Numbered from the stretch's first letter, positions 35,532 to 46,705 are shown. The stretch: 64,000 nt of DNA from Candidula unifasciata (GCA_905116865.2 CAJHNH020005011.1:606082-670081); one strand, 5' to 3'. Translations and numbers: made by a program. Notes: generated by a model from the letters alone, not told the origin.

Positions 35532-36821
35532 TTATTCCGCTTCAGGGTCCTTCATCAGAAGTATCCCTGTCGCCCCAGCTGTACAATTTAGAGACAAGTT
35601 GTCTCCCTGCTCACAAGAATTACCTTCTTCTTCATTAATGGCAAACATTTCTGTCTGTCCAGTATCAGAGTGCACAGGACTTGCAGCAATGTCATGTTTA
35701 CTCATTGTCTCTAAGGTCGTCAAGAACTTAAGAGAACTATCCTCCTTATCTGTTATCTCCGCCCTGGTCTGGCTTTCACATACCAAGTCTAGTGGAGGCA
35801 AATAAGGGGATTTGTTGCTACCATCGCAGTCAACTACTTTGGGCGAAATGTCAGAACTAACTATTTCTATTTTGTATGCAATCGCATCAAGGGAAATAGG
35901 GGAAACAGGTTTAGTGTTATTCCCTACATTAGTCTGCTTTACTTCTTCTTCTTGTTTGGAAGGACCAAAGGGATTATGGGAGTTGGGTAAGTCTTTGCCC
36001 TCGTCCTCATTAATGGCTGGTGTGCCAGTCGAACCAGTATCTCGACGGTCAGAACAGTTATCACGCTTGTGATTACTGCGGGGTGTGCTCTCATATATCT
36101 CATCTGAGATAATGGGAGTAAGGGGTTCCAGCAATGTAGATCTGGTCCCTTTAGAAGATTTCTGCTTCTTACTCCATCTTTTCCTTTTAGGCTTAAGAAT
36201 GGAAGTAAATGGGGCCAGCAATGTAGATCCGGTCATCCCTACAGAAAAATTCTTCTTAATGTCAGCTCTGTCCCTATTAGGAATAAGAGGGGTGGGGCAA
36301 GGTCGTGAGTGATCTATTACTTCATCCCTTGATGAGGTACTATTTGGCAGACTAGTACACACCTCTCCATTGAGAGAGTGAGTCCCAGACCTTTCTACCA
36401 GAGTGTCAGTATGGGAGTTGTCAGTTCCCTCAACTACCCTAATAGTGTTCTCACCGTTCCCTGTGTCTAACTGCAGTTCTCTATTCGTCTGCCTATGTGG
36501 TTTATAGTTACGCAGCTTTTCTTGAAAACGCCTCGTTCTTTCAACAGCTGCCTCCTCTTCGAGTCGCAACTGTCTAGCATATTCTTCTTCTTCAAGTTGC
36601 CGCATTCTCTCTTCTTCTAGCCTCTCCGCTGCATGACGGGCAAGCATCGAGTCATATTCTTCTTTCTCCAACTTTCGCTTCTTCTCTGCAGCATTACGGG
36701 CACTCATGTAATCGAAAGTATCCATATGGCCTTTAACATATGATTCTAACTGCGCTCCCACTCTACCCTCTGCTATCCCGATCTTCCTTACATCTTTTAG
36801 GAACTCGGTGCGTAAGTCCAT
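35532..36821 (-). CDS. Gag-like coiled-coil protein of an LTR-like element
   Basis: 429 codons. The N-terminus MDLRTEFLKDVRKIG, then ESYVKGHMD, is followed by a charged coiled coil at about residues 45-105 (KKRKLEKEEYDSM, RLEEERMRQLEEEEYARQL). This resembles the N-terminal region of Gag in some invertebrate Gypsy-type elements (FLK...G...LxxFVxE then a Glu/Arg-rich coil). The rest is low-complexity, Ser/Thr-rich, with a basic stretch near residues 210-225 (KPKRKRWSKKQK). No zinc knuckle CX2CX4HX4C is seen. It is the first ORF after the putative 5' repeat, about 555 bp downstream of it. A host protein with a coiled coil is the alternative. Confidence 0.5.
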   Translation of the reverse strand: MDLRTEFLKDVRKIGIAEGRVGAQLESYVKGHMDTFDYMSARNAAEKKRKLEKEEYDSMLARHAAERLEEERMRQLEEEEYARQLRLEEEAAVERTRRFQEKLRNYKPHRQTNRELQLDTGNGENTIRVVEGTDNSHTDTLVERSGTHSLNGEVCTSLPNSTSSRDEVIDHSRPCPTPLIPNRDRADIKKNFSVGMTGSTLLAPFTSILKPKRKRWSKKQKSSKGTRSTLLEPLTPIISDEIYESTPRSNHKRDNCSDRRDTGSTGTPAINEDEGKDLPNSHNPFGPSKQEEEVKQTNVGNNTKPVSPISLDAIAYKIEIVSSDISPKVVDCDGSNKSPYLPPLDLVCESQTRAEITDKEDSSLKFLTTLETMSKHDIAASPVHSDTGQTEMFAINEEEGNSCEQGDNLSLNCTAGATGILLMKDPEAE

Positions 36822-37376
36822 TCTATCTTATTAGATCTATCTAGAGATAAATAAAATACTAACCCGAGTCCAGATTAGAAGAATATATCAGAGCAAGGTA
36901 AACTGGGCAAGAGAGTAGCCTAGGACAGCCGCACAAAGATGTAAATAAATCAAAGTGGCCTACCAGACTGACAGCTTTTAGAATAGTATAGCAGCACAAA
37001 GAATACACCGGTAAATGATATGATGTGATCTTACAATCAGTCACTAAGCATAATATCAATGATATGATGTCAACATATAATGCTCTACAATCTATATCAA
37101 ATGATGGAACATGCAAGCAGATATAATAATCATCAACATAAAAATTTACTAAAAAAAACAATAATCGATGGTTATGAAGTGATCAATGATAGACATGATA
37201 CTATCCAATTATTGATTTTAGTAAAAAGTTATTTATTACTTTGTAATCTCTCCCCATGTATAAATTACTAATTTTAATTTAGACTATACTGGCAGAAGAG
37301 TTAAAGTTAAATTTTAAAAATTTACTTTCATTAGTCTAGGAGTAATTAGCCCAGTCCAAATCTCGGCGAGCTCGCC
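36822..37376 (-). other. Leader region of the LTR-like element
   Basis: AT-rich stretch between the gag-like start and repeat B. Immediately inside repeat B the minus strand reads TGGCGAGCTCGCC, two bases from the repeat end. It begins TGG as a tRNA primer-binding site would, and contains the perfect palindrome GGCGAGCTCGCC. The priming tRNA is not identified. Confidence 0.35.
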
Positions 37377-39635
37377 AGTGTGACGTGACGCGTGGTTTAA
37401 ATGTTTATGTTGTTGAGTAGGGATCTTCCTTTCAACACATTCTCTCCACTAGATAAACCGAACTAAAATCTGAGCTATGTTGCTCTCAGACAAAGTCCTG
37501 GATATCCAAGAAAACAGCCATATTGGCTCGTTAAGTATATTAACATTAGCTGAACTTGGTACCCACAAGAGAAAGCAAGGAATTTTAGATGTCTAACATA
37601 CTAAATGAATTATTAGACAGGGCAAGTGATTCCTTCGTCATCTACCTTCTCCCGGTGTTATTATTAATAATTAAAGAATTATTATCATATTATATGAGCC
37701 CCCACCAAATGGTATTCTATCCTAACAGTTTAATTAAACATGTAAGAACAGACATTTGGAATTTAACAAACTATGTAGTTTAAAACTTGACATACAGCTT
37801 TATTTACTACAATGAAATTACCAGTTTGTTGATTTACACAAACAGTGACTGGTTAATGAAAGTGATACGCTTCAGCGAGACAAACAGCTCGGGGTTTATA
37901 GTGGTATGATAATGATGATAAAAGGTTAACATAAAGGGGTTAACTCAACTTATAAGCCTCTGACAGCCGTGAGGAACTGTCAAGCTTGTCCAACTCTTCC
38001 TTGCCTGTTGTCTGCCTGTTTCAGCTTATTCTCCACTTCCTCCCCACCTCGTTCTCCACATCGTTCTCCACCTCGTTCTCCACCTCGTTCTCCACCTCGT
38101 TCCCAGCTGGCCGAGTCTAACACAATGTAGGCTACTTCATGGACTGATCGTCACATGGGCGCTGTAATCATGGAAACAAAATACATACGTGTAGTATCTT
38201 GACTTACACTAAGAATACATGTATCAATTAATACAACATATAATAATAGGATATAGCCCATCACTCCTCCTCATATTCCACATCCTCTCCAGTCTAGTCT
38301 GAAGGTCTTTTGTCTTACATGGGCGTCACATATCCTGCCTTCCCTCAAATGCTATGTCATGATAGTTGACTTTCTAAGTCTGTTGTCCGTCATCACTCAG
38401 ACTTCCAACAACTGGCTGACATTGATATTACATGACCACGTGGAGCAGGTTATGTGCTGAAAACTCAAACAATTTATATGTGCACTCTGTCCTGAATATT
38501 ATCTTTCAGTGACAGTAAATACTGTACACCCATCATTCTCCCTCTGGGGTTATAAATCCCCTGTTCAGGTGAACACATTAAGTGAGCACATGGTGGGCAC
38601 ACAAAACGTAGCAGCATCCCTGCACATATTTGGGCATCATTTCCCACAGTCCCAACTCATATTTTTTGGCTGATCGTGAAAACAATATAATTACATTTCA
38701 TTATAGCAAATGTCATTGTTCACATCTTATTTTATACACATGAAAACATACAATGAAAAAACATGTGACACAAACATACAAGAAATAGGAATAGTTTTAG
38801 CAGTTCCCTAACTGAGATACTGAATACTCACACAGAACTATTTCAAGCAGAATGTGCAGACAAATTAGGAAAAGGTAGTATAGACTAAGCTTAACTCCCT
38901 AACCTATGTATACAAGATTAAAATTAATATTTTCTCTCACCTGGGAACTTTTCCATCTATCGCCAAACCAGAGTACGACAGTAAAATTTACCTTTACGTC
39001 GACCTGTTTGCTTGCCGGCAGGCTGCGATTAATGACGGGAATTCCACAGGCTCGAAGTATAAGTATCAATCTATTGTCCAAATTAAACTCCTCCCTTTCC
39101 TTAGTTTTTACCCGACCCTCAAGATGATGGCGTAAGCTCCGCCTCTGAAGTACCTATCAAATCAAATTGGCTAACCAGTGACCTGTCACTCACAGTGAAC
39201 GGCCTACAGTACGACCTTGACCAAGATAAAACATTCCTAATTGCCAAACACCTGTTCTCCCCAGAATTACACTGACGTGTTAAACTTTAAACTTCTCGTC
39301 GCCTCTATGTCTACAGTCCGCTCAATTCGTGTTAGGTAATCTTTTATGACCTACGGTCCAGCTCAGGGGTGATGCTAAGTTCCCCGTTCGCTGGCCTCTA
39401 CAGTCTGGTCAGGAGATAACATTCTGACACTGGCATGCGAATAGAATTCCTAGCTACAGTGTAAAGTTTTAGGTAATATTACCCAAGGTTGGGTCGCTTA
39501 GTCTGGACTAAGGACTGGAAACATTTAAATCAATACGGTTTAAAGTAACATTTGGTTTAAGGGCATAGTCTCTTGTCTCTCAATAACCAGAAGAACTTAT
39601 TACAAGTACTAACTTCTGGAATCACTGAGATCGTA
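37377..39635 (-). repeat. 2.2-kb long direct repeat B (putative 5' LTR)
   Basis: Second copy of repeat A. Its left end starts at TGTGACGTGACGCG like A. Its right end runs through GGAATCACTGAGATCGTA and then leaves into foldback-arm sequence. High identity to A implies recent insertion or recent duplication. Confidence 0.6.
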
Positions 39636-40589
39636 GGAAACATAAATGATCCTAGAAATTAAACATAATTTAGCACAAAAGCAAAAAGTGAAGCCTAACC
39701 TGCCCTCAGCAGAGGGGTCTACATACATGGTACTCGTAAACTATAAAAGACTTACCCAAACTCTGGATTCTTGTAGGAAACATAAATGATCCTAGAAATT
39801 AAACATAATTTAGCACAAAAGCAAAAAGTGACTGCTCTCGCTAGAAGCCGGGCTGAGAATAGTCCAAATGAAAGATTCATTGATAATTATTGTCAAAAGA
39901 CTTTTGGATTATATCACTGCCTAGGGCGGATAAATCCCTACCCGCCCACTTCGAAAGAGACGCTTGAGCTTGGACTATTCTCAGCCGGGCTTCTAGCGAG
40001 AGCAGTCACTTTTTACTTTTGTGCTAAATTATGTTTAATTTCTAGGATCATTTATGTTTCCTACAAGAATCCAGAGTTTGGGTAAGTCTTTTATAGTTTA
40101 CGAGTACCATGTATGTAGACCCCTCTGCTGAGGGCAGGTTAGGCTTAGGTATGTGATGTTACAGGGAAAAAACTTTCCTTACATTCAAATTGCAGGGGCC
40201 CGCCCAAACTATACATCCTCTTTAGAAGCCGCAGTTATCCTATGAAAGTCCTAGCATACGTCCAGAGAGCCTCGACCAACAGACGACACCTGACATATCT
40301 CAAGAAAATTAGGACATAACGGAGTACTTCACTTGGCCATAAGTTTTATATTTGCAAAATATAGACTATATACCTATAGAGGCAAGTTGATTTTTAAACT
40401 TAGCCTCATCTGCATTGAGGTGACAGGATCTAGACGAGTCTAAGACGAAAGGGGTGTGGGCTGTTTGGTGACAGTTATGATCATTGCTTCTGCTGTGCTG
40501 CTATTTACGAGCCAGTTTTCCTTGATCTACTGATATTTTTTTTTTTTTACAATGTACCCTGTGATTTTCTAAAAGTCTTTTTACGACAT

Positions 40590-41025
40590 TTCAGCTAGAC
40601 AGCGCTGATTATGACCTGAATGACTAGGAGATAGTCCATGACACACATCAGTATGTATTGTTGTGTCTAGACAGCGCTGATTATGACCCGAATGACTAGG
40701 AGATAGTCCATTACACACATCAGTATGTATTGTTGTGTCTAGACAGCGCTGATTATGACCTGAATGACTAGGAGATAGTCCATGACACACATCAGTATGT
40801 ATTGTTGTGTCTAGACAGCGCTGATTATGACCCGAATGACTAGGAGATAGCCCATGACACACATCAGTATGTATTGTTGTCTAGACAGCGCTGATTATGA
40901 CCTGAATGACTAGGAGATAGTCCATGACACACATCAGTATGTATTGTTTGTGTCTAGACAGCGCTGATTATGACCTGAATGACTAGGAGATAGCCATGAC
41001 ACACATCAGTATGTATTGTGTTGTG
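40590..41025. repeat. 72-bp minisatellite (also at 42302-42725)
   Basis: Six copies of a unit with CTAGACAGCGCTGATTATGA then CCTGAATGACTAGGAGATAG and ACACATCAGTATGTATTGTT. The same six-copy block appears in the duplicated segment. Confidence 0.93.
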
Positions 41026-41071
41026 TCTGTTCTCTACCAGACATTGAAGTAGAATAATCATCCACCTCCTA

Positions 41072-41235
41072 GACAGATGTTTAGTACAGCTACCTTGAGA
41101 CTCCAGGACAAGCACAGGTGGGGTAGACAGATGTTTAGTACAGCTACCTTGAGACTCCAGGACAAGCACAGGTGGGGTAGACAAATGTTTAGTACAGCTA
41201 CCTTGAGACTCCAGGACAAGCACAGGTGGGGTAAG
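41072..41235. repeat. 54-bp minisatellite (also at 42775-42940)
   Basis: Three copies of TAGACAGATGTTTAGTACAG then CTACCTTGAGACTCCAGGAC and AAGCACAGGTGGGG. The multiple-of-three unit gives the open minus-strand frames here. Confidence 0.93.
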
Positions 41236-41311
41236 GACGATAAGACGTGACACAATCAGTAGCAAAACAGAATGTAGAACTCGGAGTCTTGACTTTGCCT
41301 TGGATTCGGGA

Positions 41312-41328
41312 NNNNNNNNNNNNNNNNN
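41312..41328. other. Assembly gap (17 N)
   Basis: A run of 17 N separates the two copies of a 1.7-kb duplication. The sequence after the gap restarts at ATCGTAGGAAAC, which is position 39630 of the left contig. Confidence 0.99.
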
Positions 41329-43018
41329 ATCGTAGGAAACATAAATGATCCTAGAAATTAAACATAATTTAGCACAAAAGCAAAAAGTGAAGCCTAACCT
41401 GCCCTCAGCAGAGGGGTCTACATACATGGTACTCGTAAACTATAAAAGACTTACCCAAACTCTGGATTCTTGTAGGAAACATAAATGATCCTAGAAATTA
41501 AACATAATTTAGCACAAAAGCAAAAAGTGACTGCTCTCGCTAGAAAGCCGGGCTGAGAATAGTCCAAATGAAAGATTCATTGATAATTATTGTCAAAAGA
41601 CTTTTGGATATGTATTTTTATATCACTGCCTAGGGCGGATAAATCCCTACCCGCCCACTTCGAAAGAGACGCTTGAGCTTGGACTATTCTCAGCCGGGCT
41701 TCTAGCGAGAGCAGTCACTTTTTACTTTTGTGCTAAATTATGTTTAATTTCTAGGATCATTTATGTTTCCTACAAGAATCCAGAGTTTGGGTAAGTCTTT
41801 TATAGTTTACGAGTACCATGTATGTAGACCCCTCTGCTGAGGGCAGGTTAGGCTTAGGTATGTGATGTTACAGGGAAAAACTTTCCTTACATTCAAATTG
41901 CAGGGGCCCGCCCAAACTATACATCCTCTTTAGAAGCCGCAGTTATCCTATGAAAGTCCTAGCATACGTCCAGAGAGCCTCGACCAACAGACGACACCTG
42001 ACATATCTCAAGAAAATTAGGACATAACGGAGTACTTCACTTGGCCATAAGTTTTATATTTGCAAAATATAGACTATATACCTATAGAGGCAAGTTGATT
42101 TTTAAACTTAGCCTCATCTGCATTGAGGTGACAGGATCTAGACGAGTCTAAGACGAAAGGGGTGTGGGCTGTTTGGTGACAGTTATGATCATTGCTTCTG
42201 CTGTGCTGCTATTTACGAGCCAGTTTTCCTTGATCTACTGATATTTTTTTTTTTTTACAATGTACCCTGTGATTTTCTAAAAGTCTTTTTACGACATTTC
42301 AGCTAGACAGCGCTGATTATGACCTGAATGACTAGGAGATAGTCCATGACACACATCAGTATGTATTGTTGTGTCTAGACAGCGCTGATTTATGACCCGA
42401 ATGACTAGGAGATAGTCCATTACACACATCAGTATGTATTGTTGTGTCTAGACAGCGCTGATTATGACCTGAATGACTAGGAGATAGTCCATGACACACA
42501 TCAGTATGTATTGTTGTGTCTAGACAGCGCTGATTATGACCCGAATGACTAGGAGATAGCCCATGACACACATCAGTATGTATTGTTGTCTAGACAGCGC
42601 TGATTATGACCTGAATGACTAGGAGATAGTCCATGACACACATCAGTATGTATTGTTGTGTCTAGACAGCGCTGATTATGACCTGAATGACTAGGAGATA
42701 GCCCATGACACACATCAGTATGTATTGTTGTGTCTGTTCTCTACCAGACATTGAAGTAGAATAATCATCCACCTCCTAGACAGATGTTTAGTACAGCTAC
42801 CTTGAGACTCCAGGACAAGCACAGGTGGGGTAGACAGATGTTTAGTACAGCTACCTTGAGACTCCAGGACAAGCACAGGTGGGGTAGACAAATGTTTAGT
42901 ACAGCTACCTTGAGACTCCAGGACAAGCACAGGTGGGGTAAGGACGATAAGACGTGACACAATCAGTAGCAAAACAGAATGTAGAACTCGGAGTCTTGAC
43001 TTTGCCTTGGAGTCGGGA
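41329..43018. repeat. 1.7-kb direct duplication, copy 2 (starts at N gap)
   Basis: Near-exact repeat of 39630-41311, after which the sequence continues into new unique DNA (GCCAGCTAGTGG). Contains second copies of the foldback right arm (about 41680-42010) and of the 72- and 54-bp arrays. Confidence 0.85.
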
Positions 43019-43149
43019 GCCAGCTAGTGGTCGGCACGTTAGGCAGGGGACAGGTAACATCAGTTCATTGTCTGCATCTGAAAGGCAAATATAGACATCA
43101 TTAGTAAAAAGCTGACAAGTGTTTAAATTTATCAGACGTGATGTAAAAC

Positions 43150-43980
43150 ATTAGGTTTGTAGATTACATCGATGGGTTGGCCGGAGAAGTACAAGAACTA
43201 GTCGAGCTAGTAAATCTGCTCGATGAAACATCAACCAAGTATGGTATGGACATAAACGTAGGAAAAAAAAAGTAATAACTAATAATCCAGCTGGCAGAAT
43301 GTCACGAATCTACATTTAAGGTCACACATTAGAGAACAAGTGACTCATTTCAAAAATTTAGGATCCATTTGAAGTGACCTGGGCTCAAGACCAGAAATCA
43401 TGTCTAGGATTGCCCAAACAACATCAGTCCTTGCCAGGCAGCAAACATCAGTCCTTGCCAGGCAGCAAACATCAGTCCTTGCCAAACAGCAAACATCAGT
43501 CCTTGCCAAGCAGCAAACATCAGTCCTTGCCAAACAGCAAACATCAGTCCTTGCCAGGCAGCAAACATCAGTCCTTGCCAGGCAGCAAACATCAGTCCTT
43601 GCCAGGCAGCAAACATCAGTCCTTGTCAGGCAGCAAACATTACGGAGATCTAAACATATTTCATGCAAAACTCAGAGACCATATTACGAACGAAGAGGAT
43701 TCACATAAAATGATACAGCACATTGGCAACTATGAACCTCTTTGAACTACATTAAAAAGGCGAAAACTGCAACATTATGGACATGTAATAAGATCTGACG
43801 GCCTCTCAAAAACAGTACTGCAGGGCACAGTAGAGGGAAAGAGGAGAAGACGCAGACCACGAAAGACCTGGTTACAGAAAATGACTGACTGGCATGCAAC
43901 CATAAAGTCCATCGCAGCTGACCGCTAAAGGTGGAGAGAGCTGATCAACAGAAACTGATTACCCAACGACTCGTAGTGTT
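43150..43980 (+). pseudogene. LINE reverse transcriptase relic with an internal 24-bp minisatellite
   Basis: Plus-strand frames, broken by stops and frameshifts, follow the 3' half of an animal LINE polyprotein: VDYIDGLAGEVQELVELVN (usual VDDIDLLA), YGMDINVGK, then FKNLGS and PEIMSRIAQTT. After the array come DHITNEE, LKRRKLQHYGHVIRSDGLSK, VLQGTVEGKRRRRRPRKTW and RWRELI, the typical C-terminal tail. The second Asp of the catalytic VDD is Tyr here and the frame is not open, so it is inactive. Where the family usually has one ALARLKT-like segment after SRIAQTT, this copy has nine tandem SVLARQQT-type units. Confidence 0.75.
43426..43640. repeat. 24-bp minisatellite inside a LINE coding region
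   Basis: Nine copies of CATCAGTCCTTGCCAGGCAG then CAAA, variants GCCAAACAG and GCCAAGCAG. The reading frame of the surrounding LINE is preserved through the array because 24 is a multiple of three. Confidence 0.95.
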
Positions 43981-43999
43981 ACGAAATGTTGATGATGTA

Positions 44000-44525
44000 A
44001 AGGAGAAAAGTAATCAATCAGACGTGATGTGAACAGAAGTATAATCAGTCAGACGTGATGTAGACAGATGTATATTCAGTCAGACGTGATGTAGACAGAT
44101 GTATATTCAGTCAGACGTGATGTAGACAGAGGAATAATCAGTCAGACGTGATGTAAAAGCACATCCGTATGTTGCTACAGGGAAGACAGGAGATAGTCAC
44201 TCAGACGTGATGTAATAGAAGTATAATGAATCAGACGTGAAGTAAACATAAGTATAATCAATCAGACGTGATGTAAACACAAGTATAATCAATCAGACGT
44301 GATGAAAACAGAATTATAATTAATTAGACGTGATGTAAACAGAAGTATAAACAGTCAGACGTGATGTAAAAAAGAACTTTAATCAATCAGACGTAATGTA
44401 AAACAGAAGTAAAATCCATCAGACGTAATGTAAAACAGAAGTATAGCCAATCAGACGTAATGTAAAACAGAAGTAAAATCAATCAGACGTAATGTAAAAC
44501 AGAAGTATAACCAATCAGAAGAGAC
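44000..44525. repeat. Diverged minisatellite, about 31-33 bp unit
   Basis: About 16 imperfect copies around AATCAGACGTGATGTAAACA then GAAGTATAAT. Confidence 0.9.
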
Positions 44526-44675
44526 CGACCTTGACGTCTGCAACATTGTATCCCCGGGAAAGCCCAAACCTGATCTGGGTCAGCAACAGTATCAGTTTCA
44601 CATCGCGGGAGATCTCGTGTAACTTGCATCGCTGCCGGAAGTGACGTCCGGCTGGCCATGGTTTCCTCGCTTAAT

Positions 44676-45140
44676 TAAAGCACGGCCAACTCTGGATATA
44701 AATATACAGCCGGACTTGCTCAAAGCACTTCCAACTCTGGATATAAATATACAGCCGGACTTGCTCAAAGCACGGCCAACTCTGGATATAAATATACAGC
44801 CGGACTTGCTCAAAGCACTTCCAACTCTGGATATAAATATACAGCCGGACTTGCTCAAAGCACGGCCAACTCTGGATATAAATATACAGCCGGACTTGCT
44901 CAAAGCACGGCCAACTCTGGATATAAATATACAGCCGGACTTGCTCAAAGCACTTCCAACTCTGGATATAAATATACAGCCGGACTTGCTCAAAGCACGG
45001 CCAACTCTGGATATAAATATACAGCCGGACTTGCTCAAAGCACGGCCAACTCTGGATATAAATATACAGCCGGACTTGCTCAAAGCACAGCCAACTCTGG
45101 ATATAAATATACAGCCGGACTCGCTCAAAGAAACCAAATA
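44676..45140. repeat. 45-bp minisatellite
   Basis: Ten copies of a unit with CCAACTCTGGATATAAATAT then ACAGCCGGACTTGCTCAAAG. The GGCCAA and TTCCAA unit types alternate irregularly. Units are a multiple of three, so open frames of about 190 codons run on both strands. Confidence 0.96.
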
Positions 45141-45214
45141 TTGCAGCAGTTTCCGGCAGCCACATTCTAAGAACACACTCTCGAGGACAAGCTAGGTACA
45201 GGAAGGACACTTCC

Positions 45215-45715
45215 CGTGGGGCCAGTCCTGGAAACAGAGATTGTTGATCCCGTGGGGCCAGTCCTGGAAACAGAGATTGTTGATCCCTTGGGACCAGTCC
45301 TGGAAACAGAGATTGTTGATCCCTTGGGACCAGTCCTGGAAACAGAGTTTGTTGATCCCTTGGGACCAGTCCTGGAAACAGAGATTGTTGATCCCGTGGG
45401 GTCAGTCCTGGAAACAGAGATTGTTGATCCCTTGGGACCAGTCCTGGAAACAGAGATTGTTGATCCCGTGGGGCCAGTCCTGGAAACAGAGATTGTTGAT
45501 CCCTGGGGGCCAGTCCTGGAAACAGAGATTGTTGATCCCGTGGGGCCAGTCCTGGAAACAGAGATTGTTGATCCCGTGGGGCCAGTCCTGGAAACAGAGA
45601 TTGTTGATCCCTGGGGGCCAGTCCTGGAAACAGAGATTGTTGATCCCTTGGGGCCAGTCCTGGAAACAGAGATTGTTGATCCCTTGGGACCAGTCCTGGA
45701 AACAGAGATTGTTGA
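45215..45715. repeat. 36-bp minisatellite
   Basis: Fourteen copies of GGGGCCAGTCCTGGAAACAG then AGATTGTTGATCCC with CCCGTGG / CCCTTGG / CCCTGGG variants. All frames open, as for the 45-bp array. The 354-codon minus-strand frame spans both arrays and is an artefact. Confidence 0.96.
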
Positions 45716-46069
45716 AGTATCACAGACAGCAACAAATAGACTGGTTTTGACTATGTTGGATGTACAACATTTAAAGTTAGTGATGAGAGCACGAGCGAAA
45801 TTGTTGAATGATTCGATCAAACACATAGTAATCCAAGTGAGTGATTCCAAGAGAAACAGCAGCACATGAGAATGTCTAGAACAGATGTGTGTGTTTAGTC
45901 ATCCCAGACAGAACAAGTGGAGCTGGTGACCTGCCAGAGTTAACTGTCACGTGACTGCGACACAGTATCTATCGTATCTATGGCAGTTGTTATGAAACAT
46001 TTTGACGGAGCCTTGTCCCGCGTTCAGGCACACCAGGCATATAGGGCTAGACCTTACTTGATAGTGGAT
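45716..46069. other. Unique sequence, no gene seen
   Basis: Nothing recognised beyond the tail of an array-driven open frame. Confidence 0.4.
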
Positions 46070-46275
46070 TTTTATCATGGTATGAGGCGTCGCAGGTCGA
46101 CCGGGTCTCAAATGGGTACCAGGATGGCTGTCCTATGGAAGTAAAGACGGCCGGTGTAATGCTGACCACATTACCCACCGAGTGCCGATTGGTCTGTAAA
46201 AATATGGGTGCTCTTCCCATATGCCCGATGCGCCTAAGGTCGTGTAAAGGGATCTTTACTTTTTACTTTTTTTTT
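46070..46275 (+). mobile_element. SINE-related fragment, copy 2
   Basis: Shares, in the same order, GATTTTTATCATGG, GGTCTCAAATGGGTACC and GGAAGTAAAGACGGCC with the minus-strand SINE at 27060-27285. Its tRNA-like head is not clear. Confidence 0.45.
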
Positions 46276-46419
46276 AAAACTTATTTTTTACTTGTTTGAT
46301 AGACCAATAGTCACTAATTGGATGATGTGGTCAAAATCACACCTGCCACTTTTACTTCCCAGTGTATCTATGGAACTGTTTCTGAATTTATCTCTTGAAG
46401 TGGGTTTGCTGCAAAAAAG

Positions 46420-46705
46420 CACATTCCATTGTGTGTGTGTGTGTGTGCGCACGCATGTGTTTGCGCGCGCGTGTGTTTCTGTATTGATAGAAAACACATC
46501 ATAGTCGCTGTATGAGAATACATGAATGTATGGGTGGGTGGGTGGTGGGTAGATTGACGTATGTCTGTTAACAACACCGTAGCTTGACAAATGTACCATA
46601 CAGTGTGTTGAAAATAAGGTTGCCCGTGAGAGACTGGAAGGGCTGTATGTCTGAGGAGTTCTGGTTGTGACTTGTTGAAATAAATCCACTCGCTCGTTCT
46701 TTGTC
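46420..46705 (+). repeat. Dispersed repeat, copy 3 (diverged, TTCG-type tail)
   Basis: GT-rich microsatellite, then AATAAGGTTGCCCGTGAGAG, GGAAGGGCTGTATG, GTTGTGACTTGTTGAAATAA and a CGCTCGTTC tail. Same layout as copies 1 and 2 but more diverged. Confidence 0.5.

Larger units (their letters stand above)
32164..40295. mobile_element. Foldback/TIR element (arms 32164-32475 and about 39977-40295) carrying a nested LTR-like element
   Basis: The left arm begins TGTCAGGTGTC next to TA. The right arm ends GACACCTGACA next to TA. The arms are inverted copies over more than 300 bp, including the AGCCTAACCTGCCCTCAGCA and CTGCTCTCGCTAGAAGCC segments. The original loop is probably the 39857-39976 piece, where the inverted pairing continues as AATAGTCCAA / TTGGACTATT. 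A 7-kb LTR-like element is inserted at the inner edge of the left arm. A partial extra left arm at about 39634-39856 shows rearrangement or assembly trouble. TA flanks fit a DNA transposon with TA target duplication, but the superfamily is unknown. Confidence 0.6.
39630..41311. repeat. 1.7-kb direct duplication, copy 1 (ends at N gap)
   Basis: The segment from ATCGTAGGAAAC to CTTTGCCTTGGATTCGGGA is repeated almost exactly at 41329-43018. It includes the foldback loop and right arm, a unique part, and two small arrays. Copies differ by single-base indels and one AT-rich insertion (TATGTATTTT near 41610). Likely the same locus assembled twice. Confidence 0.85.

Noticed and set aside
44598..45869. 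Open frames up to 354 codons on both strands
   Set aside because: Both arrays here have units of 45 and 36 bp, so several frames stay open on both strands at once. No start context, domain or splice evidence.
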